Origin: Dactylosporangium siamense
GTDB taxonomy: Bacteria > Actinomycetota > Actinomycetes > Mycobacteriales > Micromonosporaceae
DNA length: 64,000 bases
Assembly: GCF_016862795.1 (NCBI RefSeq)
Contig: NZ_BONQ01000044.1
Location: forward strand, 43,921 to 107,920
Reading direction: 5' to 3'
The notes beneath the pieces are model-generated. The model saw only the letters and a list, made by a program, of their open reading frames with translations, searched no databases and was not told the DNA's origin. Below, one piece after another: positions 31,380 to 39,769 of the stretch; positions within the stretch are counted from its first letter, which is position 1; each line of letters begins with the position of its first letter. A program made the translations under genes and the position numbers.

Positions 31380-32224
31380 ACCGCGTCGAACATGGCGCGG
31401 CCGAGCACCGCGTGGGCCTCGACCGCGGGGTGGGTCGCGCCGTAGTTGTCGCGGTCGCCGAGGCCCTCGGCGAACAACGCGTAGATCAGGGCGGGCGCGC
31501 CGTCGGCGCCGAACATGATCCCGGCCTCGTGCCGGGACGCGCCCAGGGTGTTGTGGTCCTGGCCGGGTTTCGTCGCGACCCGGGCGCGCTCCCGCGAGGA
31601 CATGTTGCGGCGGACACCGTCGTGGTAGCCGCCGGTCGCGCGCAGGATCCCGAGCAGGAAGTCGCACGACGCCGGGGTGAGCAGCGTCCTCGTCGCGAGG
31701 CGCCACAGCAGGTCGTGGGTCTCCCGGGGCGTGGTGTCGCCGAGAAAGAAGCGGGCCGGGTCGGCGACCGGCTCGACCCTGGTGTGCGCGAACCCCTTCG
31801 CGGCCAGGATCTCGTTGATCTCCTGGGCCGGCACGACCCGGCCGCACATGCGCACCGCGGTGTTGTCGGAGACCAGCAGCATCGCGGTGAGGACGTTGGC
31901 GACGGTGATCTCGTCGCCCCACACGGTGTGCAGGTGGTAGCTGCCGGTGCCGCCGAGGATGAGGTCGGCCCGCAGGTCGAGTTTCCGCCCGAGGGACAGC
32001 TCACCACGGTCGACCTTGTCCATGACGGCGGTGGCGACGGCGAGCTTCTGCACGCTGTAGCCCTCGGTGACGTGGTCGGCGTCGTCCTGGACGAGGACGA
32101 CCGGCTGCCCCACCCCGGCGGCATCGACCAGGGTGATGTGCGAGTGCCAGGTGCCGCCGGCGCGGGCCTTCTGCCGCTCGTACACCTCGCGCACCCCCTG
32201 ATTGTAGATTTCCAGGATGGACAT
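31367..32224 (-). CDS. Class A beta-lactamase-like serine hydrolase without signal peptide
   Basis: A 285-aa protein. The penicillin-recognising motifs are present: SVQK (S-x-x-K), SDN in LLVSDNTAVRM and KPG in VATKPGQDHN (in place of KTG). The N-terminus (MSILEIYNQGVREVYERQ) is not a signal peptide, so the protein appears cytosolic, unlike secreted beta-lactamases. A role in resistance is not supported; it may be an esterase or peptidase. Its ATG at 32224 overlaps the opposite-strand ATG at 32217 by 8 bp. Confidence 0.8.
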   Translation of the reverse strand: MSILEIYNQGVREVYERQKARAGGTWHSHITLVDAAGVGQPVVLVQDDADHVTEGYSVQKLAVATAVMDKVDRGELSLGRKLDLRADLILGGTGSYHLHTVWGDEITVANVLTAMLLVSDNTAVRMCGRVVPAQEINEILAAKGFAHTRVEPVADPARFFLGDTTPRETHDLLWRLATRTLLTPASCDFLLGILRATGGYHDGVRRNMSSRERARVATKPGQDHNTLGASRHEAGIMFGADGAPALIYALFAEGLGDRDNYGATHPAVEAHAVLGRAMFDAVHSR

Positions 32225-33068
32225 CGCCGCGTCCCTCACGGGGGCATTGCAGGCGGTCACCTTCGCCGACCGCGGCGCCGACGAGGTGACCGGCCTGCTC
32301 GTCGACGCGGTCGTCGGGTGGGGTGAGCAGCTCGGGTGGCGCACCTACCGCAGGGCGGCGAGCGTGGTGCCGTTGCCACCGCCGTACGAGCGGCAGCACT
32401 CCGTCGTCGACGTCGCCTTCGCGCGTCCGGACGGCCCGCCGGTGGTGGTCGAGGTCGACCACGGCGACCGGCGGCGCACCGTGGACAAGCTCGCCGCCGA
32501 GGCGGCCGCCGGCCGGGTCGCGGTCTGGGTGCGGTGGGGTCCGGGCCGGCTGCCGGCGCCCGACGGGGTGCTCCTGGTGGCGCTGCCGGTGACGACGAGG
32601 ACCGGCCTGCACGGGCGGGGCAAGGTGTACTCCCAGACGCCGGACCTGCCCGCGCCGGAGCACAGCGCGAGCGGCGGGTCGTACACGACGGAGGAGCTCG
32701 ACGCGGACATGGCGCTGGTGCTGCGCGCCTATGCCGCGTTCGCCCGGGGCGACATCGACGGCGCGGTGCGGGACCTGGCGCCGGACGTGGACTGGATCGA
32801 GCCGGACGAGTTCCCGGGCGGCGGGCACCATCGCGGCCCGGCGGCGGTCGCGGCGTATCTGCGCGACTCCTATGCCGGGTGGGCGGAGCTGCACTCGGAG
32901 CCGGTCGCGCACCGCCGCGGCGACCAGGTCGTGATCGTGCACCACGTGTGGGGCGTGCTGCGCGACGGCAGCCGCGGCGAGGCGACGGTCGCCGACGTCT
33001 TCACCGTCGAGGACGGCAAGGTCGTGCTGATGATGGCCTACGCGGACCCGGCCGACGCGTTCAGGTGA
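32217..33068 (+). CDS. Two-domain protein: nuclease-like N-terminus fused to SnoaL/NTF2-like C-terminus
   Basis: A 283-aa protein. Residues about 1-130 contain VVDVAFARPDG-PPVVVEVDHGDRR followed by a conserved Lys and AVWVRWG, a layout resembling PD-(D/E)XK nuclease-like domains. Residues about 160-283 form an NTF2/SnoaL-like domain (MALVLRAYAAFARGDIDG; HHRGPAAVAAYL; VADVFTVEDGKV). The two halves are joined by a short Ser/Gly-containing linker. I do not know a characterised protein with this pairing. It overlaps the divergent neighbour at its start and the convergent diguanylate cyclase by 31 bp at its end. Confidence 0.65.
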   Translation: MDIAASLTGALQAVTFADRGADEVTGLLVDAVVGWGEQLGWRTYRRAASVVPLPPPYERQHSVVDVAFARPDGPPVVVEVDHGDRRRTVDKLAAEAAAGRVAVWVRWGPGRLPAPDGVLLVALPVTTRTGLHGRGKVYSQTPDLPAPEHSASGGSYTTEELDADMALVLRAYAAFARGDIDGAVRDLAPDVDWIEPDEFPGGGHHRGPAAVAAYLRDSYAGWAELHSEPVAHRRGDQVVIVHHVWGVLRDGSRGEATVADVFTVEDGKVVLMMAYADPADAFR

Positions 33069-34372
33069 GCGTGCGCCACGCGGCTCTTCCCGCCGGTCTT
33101 CGCGGCGTACATGGCGACGTCGGCGTCGTGCATCAGGGCGTCGATCGGGATCTCGCCGTCCCACAGTGACACGCCGATGCTGGCCCGCGGGGTGAGCGTG
33201 GCGCCGTTGTAGCCGGTCGGCAGCTGCAGCGCGGCGAGGAGCCGGTCGGCGACGGCGTCGACGTCCTCGCGGGTGTCCATGCCGTCGAGCAGGACCGCGA
33301 ACTCGTCGCCGCCGAGCCGGGCGACGGTGTCGCGGGCGCGCACGCCGGCGAGGAGGCGTTCGGCGACGACGGTCAGCAGGTGGTCCCCGGCGACGTGCCC
33401 GTGCGCGTCGTTGACCTGTTTGAAGCCGTCCAGGTCGACCAGCAGCATCGCCACGGGCAGGCCCGCCCGGGCGGTGTCGCGGGCGACGCCGAGGCGTTCG
33501 CGCAGCAGCGCCCGGTTGGCCAGGCCGGTCAGCCCGTCGTGGGAGGCCCGGTGCTGCACCTCCTCGAACGCGTTGCGCAGCACGCCGAGCGTCTCGTTGA
33601 GGGAGCGGCCCATCTGGCCGACCTCGTCGTCGCGGTCGAGCTCGACGCGGCGGCTCAGGTCGCCGCGGGCGACCCGGGCGAGGACGTCGACGACCTCACG
33701 CAGCGGCCGGGAGATGGTCCGGGCGGCCAGGACCGACAGCAGCACGGCGGTGATCGCGCCGATGCCGAGCAGCAGCCCCATCAGCTGGGCGGTGCGGACG
33801 CTGTTGGCCCGGGCCCGGCGGGCGCCGTCGTCGACCGCGTCGACGAGCTGGTCCAGGAAGCTGCCGGCGCGGTCCTTGACGGCCCGGGCGATCGCCTCGG
33901 AGCGCACGAGCACCACGGAGGCGGCCTTGCGCTGGTCGCCGGACCTGGCCGCGTCGAGGGCCGCGTCGCGGGCGGTGCGCCACATGGTGATGGTCGCGGC
34001 GAACGCGCGGAGGCTCTCGTGCTCGGCGGCGGGCAGCCCGATGCGGGTCAGCGCCCGGATGTCGGTGTCGATGGCCCGGTCGGTCTCGGCGATGACCTCG
34101 GCGTAGCTGTCGCGGTAGAAGCCGGGCTCCGACAGGATGTAGGACAGCACGGACTCCTGCTGCGAGCCGACGGCGGAGCGCACGGCGGTCATCCGGGCCA
34201 GGGCCAGCACGTTGACCCGATACTCGCGGTCCTGCTCGGCGACGAGGCGGCGCAGGTTGAGCAGCCCGACGACGCCGGACGCGGTGAAGATCGCGGTGAC
34301 GACGAGCGACACACTGATGATCTTCGTGGCGATCCGGCGGTCACCGGCCCAGCGCCGCACCCGCTTGTACAC
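33038..34372 (-). CDS. Membrane-bound diguanylate cyclase (HAMP-GGDEF)
   Basis: A 444-aa c-di-GMP synthase. An N-terminal membrane helix (IISVSLVVTAIFTASGVVGLL), an extracytoplasmic helical sensor (about 42-205), a second helix (LMGLLLGIGAITAVLLSVLA), HAMP (ISRPLREVVDVL) and a GGDEF domain (RLGGDEFAVLL). RARD placed five residues before GGDEF fits the inhibitory RxxD I-site. Catalytic residues look intact. The start is GTG 34372. It lies 30 bp downstream of the sugar-binding lipoprotein gene on the same strand, which might be its co-expressed partner. Confidence 0.93.
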   Translation of the reverse strand: MYKRVRRWAGDRRIATKIISVSLVVTAIFTASGVVGLLNLRRLVAEQDREYRVNVLALARMTAVRSAVGSQQESVLSYILSEPGFYRDSYAEVIAETDRAIDTDIRALTRIGLPAAEHESLRAFAATITMWRTARDAALDAARSGDQRKAASVVLVRSEAIARAVKDRAGSFLDQLVDAVDDGARRARANSVRTAQLMGLLLGIGAITAVLLSVLAARTISRPLREVVDVLARVARGDLSRRVELDRDDEVGQMGRSLNETLGVLRNAFEEVQHRASHDGLTGLANRALLRERLGVARDTARAGLPVAMLLVDLDGFKQVNDAHGHVAGDHLLTVVAERLLAGVRARDTVARLGGDEFAVLLDGMDTREDVDAVADRLLAALQLPTGYNGATLTPRASIGVSLWDGEIPIDALMHDADVAMYAAKTGGKSRVAHAHLNASAGSA

Positions 34373-34402
34373 ACTGCAGACATCGGCGCGCGGCGCCGGA
34401 AG

Positions 34403-35722
34403 CTAAGCGGGCCAGCTCGCTTGGATGCGGTGCAACGCGGTTGCCGTGTCGGTGCCCCTGACCCAGGCGGTCATCCCGGTCCAGAAGGTGCCGGCACCGA
34501 CGCTCGCCGGCATCAGGTCGGAGCCGTCGAAGCGGAACGTGACGCCCGGGTCGGCGAGCAGGTCCGCGGACAGCTTCGCCACCGGCGTGGCGAGCAGGCT
34601 GCGGTCCAGGCCCTTGTTCGCGCTGACGATGTTGCCGGTGACGGCGCGGTGGTCGGCGAACTCGGGAGTGGCCAGATACGCGGCGAGCGCCTGCACCTCC
34701 GGCCGGTCGGTGAACGCGCCGGCGAAGACCCCGGCGCCGAGGACGGGCCGGCCGGCGGCGGCGTCGATCGGCGGCAGGTAGAACGCGTAGATGTCGCCGT
34801 CCTCGTTGACCTGCGCGGTCTCGGGCCACCACGTGCTGTAGAACGACGCCTGGCGGTGCATGGCGCAGGTGTGCTGGAGGATCGGCAGGCCGCCCTCCTG
34901 GAAGGACGTGGTGGCGACGCTGTCGACGCCGCCGTAGCCGCCGTTGACGTAGGCCGGGTTGCGCAGGATGCCGCCGACCCGGTCCAGGGCGGCGACCACG
35001 GCCGGATCGTCGAACGGGATCCGGTGCTCGACCCACTGGTCGTACACGTCGGGGCCGGCGGTGCGCAGCAGCGTGTCCTCGAGCCAGTCGGTGACCGGCC
35101 AGCCGGTCGCGCCGCCGGACTCGATGCCGGCGCACCAGGGCTTCACCCCGTCCGCGGCGATGCGGTCGCTGAGGGCGAGCATCTGCGCCCACGTCGTCGG
35201 CACCGCGTACCCCTTGGCGGCGAAGTACTTCGGGGAGTACCAGACGAAGGACTTCACGTTCGCGTCGACGGGCGCGCCGTACAGGACGCCGTCGACGCTG
35301 CCGTAGCGCTTCCAGTCCGCGGAGTACCAGCGGTCCACGTTGGCGACCACGGCCTTGCCCGCGGGCTTGACCGCGCCCGCCGTGACCATGCTGGTCAGCA
35401 GCCCGGGCTGCGGGAAGAGCGCCAGGTCCGGGGCCTGGCCGGAGCTGACCCGGCCGGGCAGGTCGGCCTCGAAGCCGGCCGAGCCCTCGTAGTCGATGGA
35501 GATGCCGGTGCAGGCCTGGAACCCCTCCCAGGCGTGCGTGAGCTTGTCCGCCTCGACGTCGCGGATCGAGGAGTACACGGTGACGGTGGTGCCGCGGTGC
35601 CCCTCGTATCCGGCGTACGGCGCGCAGCTGGCGGAGGCCGCCGGGCCGTCCGAGCCGCCGCCGGCGCAGGCCGCGAGCAGCAGCAGGGGGACACCGATGC
35701 GCAGCACCCGCAGAATCCCCAT
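34403..35722 (-). CDS. ABC-type sugar-binding lipoprotein (orphan)
   Basis: A 439-aa extracellular solute-binding protein family 1. The N-terminal signal ends with the lipobox LLLLAACAGG, with Cys the lipidated residue. TVYSSIRDVEADKL and TTWAQMLALSDRIAADGVKP are typical of carbohydrate-binding subunits. No permease or ATPase gene is adjacent, so it may be a sensor subunit or share a transporter elsewhere. ATG 35722 has TATGCT 6 nt upstream (leaderless). Confidence 0.88.
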   Translation of the reverse strand: MGILRVLRIGVPLLLLAACAGGGSDGPAASASCAPYAGYEGHRGTTVTVYSSIRDVEADKLTHAWEGFQACTGISIDYEGSAGFEADLPGRVSSGQAPDLALFPQPGLLTSMVTAGAVKPAGKAVVANVDRWYSADWKRYGSVDGVLYGAPVDANVKSFVWYSPKYFAAKGYAVPTTWAQMLALSDRIAADGVKPWCAGIESGGATGWPVTDWLEDTLLRTAGPDVYDQWVEHRIPFDDPAVVAALDRVGGILRNPAYVNGGYGGVDSVATTSFQEGGLPILQHTCAMHRQASFYSTWWPETAQVNEDGDIYAFYLPPIDAAAGRPVLGAGVFAGAFTDRPEVQALAAYLATPEFADHRAVTGNIVSANKGLDRSLLATPVAKLSADLLADPGVTFRFDGSDLMPASVGAGTFWTGMTAWVRGTDTATALHRIQASWPA

Positions 35723-36038
35723 GAATGCAGCATAAGCGCTCGATTCGGTCAGGCAGGCGGGGTCGCCGAGAGCGGTCGGTCGTCCGGTCCTCCCGGCTCG
35801 GCCGTTCGGCTCGGACATTTCCGGTGATACGGGTACCCAGGCGGGCAATCGCGGTTGTGAATGATTTCACGCTCGACAACGTCCGGCGGGTCGGTTGGTT
35901 AGCGTCGCCCACGGCCCTCATGACGGCCGAACGCCACATCGTCCGTTTTCGCCCGGTACTTCGGGGCCCGGCCGGCTACCACAGCGGACGGCATCCCCGA
36001 GACACGCACGAGAGCACCGGGCCGACCGTGGAGTCATC
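35723..36038. other. Intergenic region upstream of the C40 peptidase
   Basis: 316 bp without a supported gene. It contains the perfect inverted repeat GTGAA-TGAT-TTCAC (35857-35870), which may be an operator or part of a structured leader. A c-di-AMP riboswitch was considered because such switches precede cell-wall hydrolase genes, but its conserved core was not found. Confidence 0.5.
35857..35870. promoter_or_regulatory. GTGAA-N4-TTCAC inverted repeat
   Basis: A perfect 14-bp inverted repeat lies about 170 bp upstream of the C40 peptidase start in a locally AT-richer stretch. It could bind a dimeric regulator. No specific regulator is suggested. Confidence 0.35.
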
Positions 36039-36725
36039 CTGAACGCACGCCAGCCGCTGCACCGCATCGCAGCCGGCACCACAGCCCTCGCCCTCACCGC
36101 CGTCTGGCTCGGACCCTCCGCGGCAGCGGCCCAACCGGCACCGAACACGCTCAGCCTCGACCCGGCGGTCACGATCGCCGAGCAGGAAACGGAACTGGCC
36201 GCCTACGAGCGCGCCGACAAGGCGTACCGGACGATCCGGCTCACGACCCAGACGGCGCCCAGCGCCAAGGACGCCGACACCCGCCCCGCGGCCGCTGTCA
36301 CGAAGCCGGCGTCGAAGCCGGCCACCACCACGAAGCCGGCCCCGAAGAAGACGACCGGCTCCGGCGGGTCGACCAGCACCGTCAAGCCACCGTCCGGCGC
36401 GGCCGGCACCGTGGTCTCCTTCGCCCTCGCGCAGGTCGGCAAGCGCTACGTGTACGCCACCTCCGGCCCCAACACGTACGACTGCAGCGGCCTGGTCGCG
36501 GCCGCCTACGCCCGGGTCGGCGTCAAGCTGCCGCACCAGAGCGAGCAGATCGCCGCCCGCGGCAAGCGGGTGCCGGCCGGGCAGTGGATGCCCGGCGACG
36601 TCATCCACACCTCCGGCCACGTCGCCATCTACATCGGCGGCGGCAAGATGGTCGAGGCCGCCAACCCCAGCGCCGGCGTGCGGATCGCACCGGTGCGCGG
36701 CGGCACGGCGTACCGCTTCCTGTAA
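36039..36725 (+). CDS. Secreted C40 (NlpC/P60) peptidoglycan hydrolase, probable CTG start
   Basis: A 228-aa cell-wall peptidase. The signal peptide (LHRIAAGTTALALTAVWLG...SAAAAQ) is followed by a Ser/Thr/Pro/Lys-rich linker and the NlpC/P60 domain, with catalytic Cys in NTYDCSGLVAAAY and His in SGHVAIYIGGGKMVEA. It cleaves peptide stems of peptidoglycan. In this frame the nearest ATG, GTG or TTG is a TTG at 35895, which would add 48 residues in front of an otherwise perfect signal peptide. CTG 36039 has GGAG 5 nt upstream and gives a normal export signal. Confidence 0.88.
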   Translation: MNARQPLHRIAAGTTALALTAVWLGPSAAAAQPAPNTLSLDPAVTIAEQETELAAYERADKAYRTIRLTTQTAPSAKDADTRPAAAVTKPASKPATTTKPAPKKTTGSGGSTSTVKPPSGAAGTVVSFALAQVGKRYVYATSGPNTYDCSGLVAAAYARVGVKLPHQSEQIAARGKRVPAGQWMPGDVIHTSGHVAIYIGGGKMVEAANPSAGVRIAPVRGGTAYRFL

Positions 36726-36733
36726 CGGCTCCT

Positions 36734-36771
36734 CTGGGGGTTTCGGGCCCACGCGCGCCCGAAACCCTCAG
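36734..36771 (+). terminator. Strong hairpin terminator
   Basis: The 11-bp perfect core GGGTTTCGGGC/GCCCGAAACCC, extended to about 15 bp, has an 8-nt loop and starts 9 bp after the C40 peptidase stop. There is no U tract, as is typical for these genomes. Confidence 0.8.
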
Positions 36772-36801
36772 GAACCGCCCCGCAACGCCGATGCGACCGG
36801 G

Positions 36802-38832
36802 GTGACCGGATCTGGACGGCCGGCGCTGCTCGCGCCGGCGCTCTGGCTGGCGGACCGGGTCCGCACCAGCACCCGCCTCGGGGTGCTCTGCGTCGTGCTG
36901 CTGATCCCCGGGCTCGGTGCGACGTGGGCCTACACCGGCTCCGTCAACGGCCAGATCAACTTCACCGGTGCCGAGGTCGACGGCACCGAGGTGGTCCACC
37001 CGGCGCTGGACGTCATGGCGTCGCTGGCCGCCGGTCAGTCCCCGGACCTCGGCCCGCTGCGCGCCGCCGTCGCCGACCACCCGGACCTGTCGCTGACGGC
37101 CGAGCTGGAAGCCGTCGCCGCGGCGCAGGGCACCGCCCCGGCGGCCGCCGCGCTCGCCGCGCTCATCACCGAGGCCGGCAACACGTCCAACCTCATCCTC
37201 GACCCGGACCTCGACTCGTACTACATCATGGACATCCTCATCATCGAGCTGCCCAAGGCGGTGCTGGCCGCGGTCGGCGCGGCCGACCCCGACACCAGCG
37301 GGCCGCTCGACGACCGCGTCGCCGCCCAGGCGGTCCTCGCCGGCACCCTCACCGGCACCGCCGCCGCGATCCGGGCCGCCGTCGACACCGCCACCCGCAA
37401 CACCCACGACACCTCGCTCGCGGGACGGCTCACCACGCTCGGGCCGGCCGCCGACGCCATCGAGGCGCTCGGCACCACCCTCACCGACACGCTCACCAGG
37501 CCCGGCCCCACCGCGTTCGAGGGCGCCGCCGCCGTGACCGCCGCCGTCGAACCGGCCACGGAAGCGCTGAACCGGCTGCTCGGCGTCCGGCTGGAGCACC
37601 TGCGCAAGGACCGGACGATCAACCTCACCGCCACGACCGTCGGGCTGGTCATCGCGCTGTGGCTGGCCGCCGCCGTCTGGTGGCGCACCCGCCACGACGT
37701 GAACCTCGCCTGCGCCGGCGTCATCGCCACCGCCGACGGCGACCTCGCCGAGCGGGTCCTGCCCGACGGTCGCGACGAGCTCGGCGACCTCGGCCGGGCG
37801 CTGCGCAAGGCCCGCACCCGGCTGGCCGAGCAGGACGCGGAGCTGCGCCAGGCGCAACACGTCCGGGAGGAGCAGCTGCACGCCTCCTTCGAGCAGCAGC
37901 GCGAGGCGCAGAAGCAGCTCCGGGAGCGGGCGCAGCTCGTCGTCGACGAGTCTGTCGGGGAGATCTCCCGGGAGCTGCACGACGTCCGCGCACAGGTCGA
38001 CGCCGTCCGCGACGCCGCCCGCACCATCGAGGAGCGCGTCACCGAGGCGGACCGGGCCACCGCGTCCGTCGTCGACCGGGCCCAGCGGGCCGAGCAGGTC
38101 GTCGCGGCCCTCGGCGAGAGCCTCCGCCAGGTCGACGGCACCACCCAGCTGATCGCCGGCATCGCGGCGCAGACCCGGCTGCTCGCCCTCAACGCCACCA
38201 TCGAGGCGGCCCGGGCCGGGGAGGCGGGCCGCGGCTTCACCGTCGTGGCCAACGAGGTCAAGGACCTCGCCGGCACCACCGCCCAGTCGACCGAACAGAT
38301 CGCCGACACCCTCACCACCCTGGAACGCAGCGCCGCCGACATGACCGCCACCATCGCCGCGATGGTCACCGGCGTCGGCGGCATCGGCGAGGCGACCGGC
38401 GTGCTGCGCGCGGTCGCCGTCGACCAGCACGGCGTCGTCGACGTCCTCGACCAGCAGGTCAACGGGACGATGGAACGCATCCAGCAGATGTCCGCCCTGG
38501 CCGAGAAGCTCGAACGCCGCCACGCCGAACGCATCGCCGCCACCGGGCCGGTCCGTCTCGGCCTCGCCGGCGGCCGCGACATCGTGCCCGCCGAGCTGCA
38601 GGACCTCAGCAGCGGCGGCCTGCGCTGCCAGGCCGAGGGCACCGTGCAGCTGCGCACCGGCGACACCCTCGACGTCGACCTCACCCTCCTCGGCCAGGCG
38701 CCGCAGCGGCTGCACTGCCAGGTCGTGCACTGCGTCGCGCAGGGCGCCGTGACCGAGCTCGGCCTGCAGTTCCTGGCACCGCCCCCGGAGGCCGTCGACA
38801 GGATCCAGCGGTACATGAACGCAACCACCTGA
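36802..38832 (+). CDS. Methyl-accepting chemotaxis-like receptor with C-terminal PilZ domain
   Basis: A 676-aa protein. A membrane helix (VLCVVLLIPGLGATWAY), a long extracytoplasmic domain (about 45-275), a second helix (TTVGLVIALWLAAAVWW), coiled coil and an MCP signalling hairpin (IAAQTRLLALNATIEAARAG, then FTVVANEVKDLA). The last 100 residues form a PilZ domain with RHAER (RxxxR) and DLSSGG (DxSxxG), the c-di-GMP-binding motifs. So the receptor can probably read c-di-GMP. No che genes are nearby. GTG 36802 is the start. Confidence 0.9.
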   Translation: MTGSGRPALLAPALWLADRVRTSTRLGVLCVVLLIPGLGATWAYTGSVNGQINFTGAEVDGTEVVHPALDVMASLAAGQSPDLGPLRAAVADHPDLSLTAELEAVAAAQGTAPAAAALAALITEAGNTSNLILDPDLDSYYIMDILIIELPKAVLAAVGAADPDTSGPLDDRVAAQAVLAGTLTGTAAAIRAAVDTATRNTHDTSLAGRLTTLGPAADAIEALGTTLTDTLTRPGPTAFEGAAAVTAAVEPATEALNRLLGVRLEHLRKDRTINLTATTVGLVIALWLAAAVWWRTRHDVNLACAGVIATADGDLAERVLPDGRDELGDLGRALRKARTRLAEQDAELRQAQHVREEQLHASFEQQREAQKQLRERAQLVVDESVGEISRELHDVRAQVDAVRDAARTIEERVTEADRATASVVDRAQRAEQVVAALGESLRQVDGTTQLIAGIAAQTRLLALNATIEAARAGEAGRGFTVVANEVKDLAGTTAQSTEQIADTLTTLERSAADMTATIAAMVTGVGGIGEATGVLRAVAVDQHGVVDVLDQQVNGTMERIQQMSALAEKLERRHAERIAATGPVRLGLAGGRDIVPAELQDLSSGGLRCQAEGTVQLRTGDTLDVDLTLLGQAPQRLHCQVVHCVAQGAVTELGLQFLAPPPEAVDRIQRYMNATT

Positions 38833-38851
38833 ATTCGGGGTACACCACGAC

Positions 38852-39769
38852 ATGTCGAAATACCTGCGCGTCACAGCCATCCTGACCGTCGCGTTGGCGA
38901 CGGTGCTGGTGTCCGCACCGGCGCACGCTTCGACCACCGCGCTGCCTTCGGTGTTGCGCCTTCCCGACGGCTTCCAGCCCGAGGGGATCGCGACCGGGCC
39001 GGGACCGTTCGCCTACTTCGGCTCCCGCGCCGACGGCCGCATCTACCGCGCCAACCTCATCACCGGCACCGGCGCCGTGATCAGCCCGGCCGTCGGCACC
39101 CAGTCCCTGGGCATGAAGACCGACCAGCGCGGCCGGCTCTTCGTCGCGGGCGGCAACGCCGGCAACGCCCGCGTCATCGACGTGCGCACCGGCGCCGTCC
39201 TGCGGTCCTACCAGTTCGCGACCGCCCCCACCTTCGTCAACGACGTGGTCCTCACCCCGCGGGCCGCGTACTTCACCGACTCCAACAAGGCCGTCATCTA
39301 CAAGCTGGCGCTCGGCCGGCACGGTTCGCTGCCCGCGACGTTCGAGACCATCCCGCTGTCCGGCGACTTCGTCCTCAACCCCAACGGCCTGAACTTCAAC
39401 GGCATCACCCTCACCCCGGACGGCCGCGCCCTCATCGCGGTCCAGTCCAGCACCGGGTTCCTGTTCCGCGTCGACCCCACCTCCGGCGTCACCGACCGCA
39501 TCGGCGACCTGGTCCTGGTCAACGGCGACGGGCTGCTGACCGTCGACCGCACCCTGTACGTGGTGCAGAACCGCGACAACACGCTCAACGCCGTGAAACT
39601 GTCGAAGGACGGCCGCGACGGCACCCTGCGCAGCACGGTGACCGACCCGCGGTTCGACGTGCCGACGACGGTGGCGAAGTTCGGCAACCGTCTCTATCTG
39701 CCGAACGCCCGCTTCACCACGCCGCCGACCGCGACGACTCCCTACACGGTGGTCGCCGTCAGGATCTAG
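38852..39769 (+). CDS. Secreted beta-propeller (SMP-30/YncE-like) protein
   Basis: A 305-aa protein with a signal peptide (YLRVTAILTVALATVLV, cleavage after AHA) and repeated propeller-like blades (GFQPEGIATGPGPFAYFGS; NGITLTPDGRALIAVQSS; FGNRLYLPNARF). This form is common among secreted actinobacterial proteins annotated as SMP-30/gluconolactonase-like. No enzymatic activity can be inferred. Its end overlaps the convergent monooxygenase gene by 11 bp. Confidence 0.82.
   Translation: MSKYLRVTAILTVALATVLVSAPAHASTTALPSVLRLPDGFQPEGIATGPGPFAYFGSRADGRIYRANLITGTGAVISPAVGTQSLGMKTDQRGRLFVAGGNAGNARVIDVRTGAVLRSYQFATAPTFVNDVVLTPRAAYFTDSNKAVIYKLALGRHGSLPATFETIPLSGDFVLNPNGLNFNGITLTPDGRALIAVQSSTGFLFRVDPTSGVTDRIGDLVLVNGDGLLTVDRTLYVVQNRDNTLNAVKLSKDGRDGTLRSTVTDPRFDVPTTVAKFGNRLYLPNARFTTPPTATTPYTVVAVRI

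Noticed and set aside
31367..32224. Secreted beta-lactamase resistance gene
   Set aside because: No signal peptide and a KPG in place of KTG; only fold-level similarity is supported.
35723..36038. c-di-AMP (ydaO-type) riboswitch before the C40 peptidase
   Set aside because: The context fits, but the conserved core segments and pseudoknot partners were not found by eye.
36601..38937. 778-aa minus-strand ORF opposite the MCP-PilZ gene
   Set aside because: Glycine/aspartate-rich shadow; the plus-strand protein shows intact signalling motifs.
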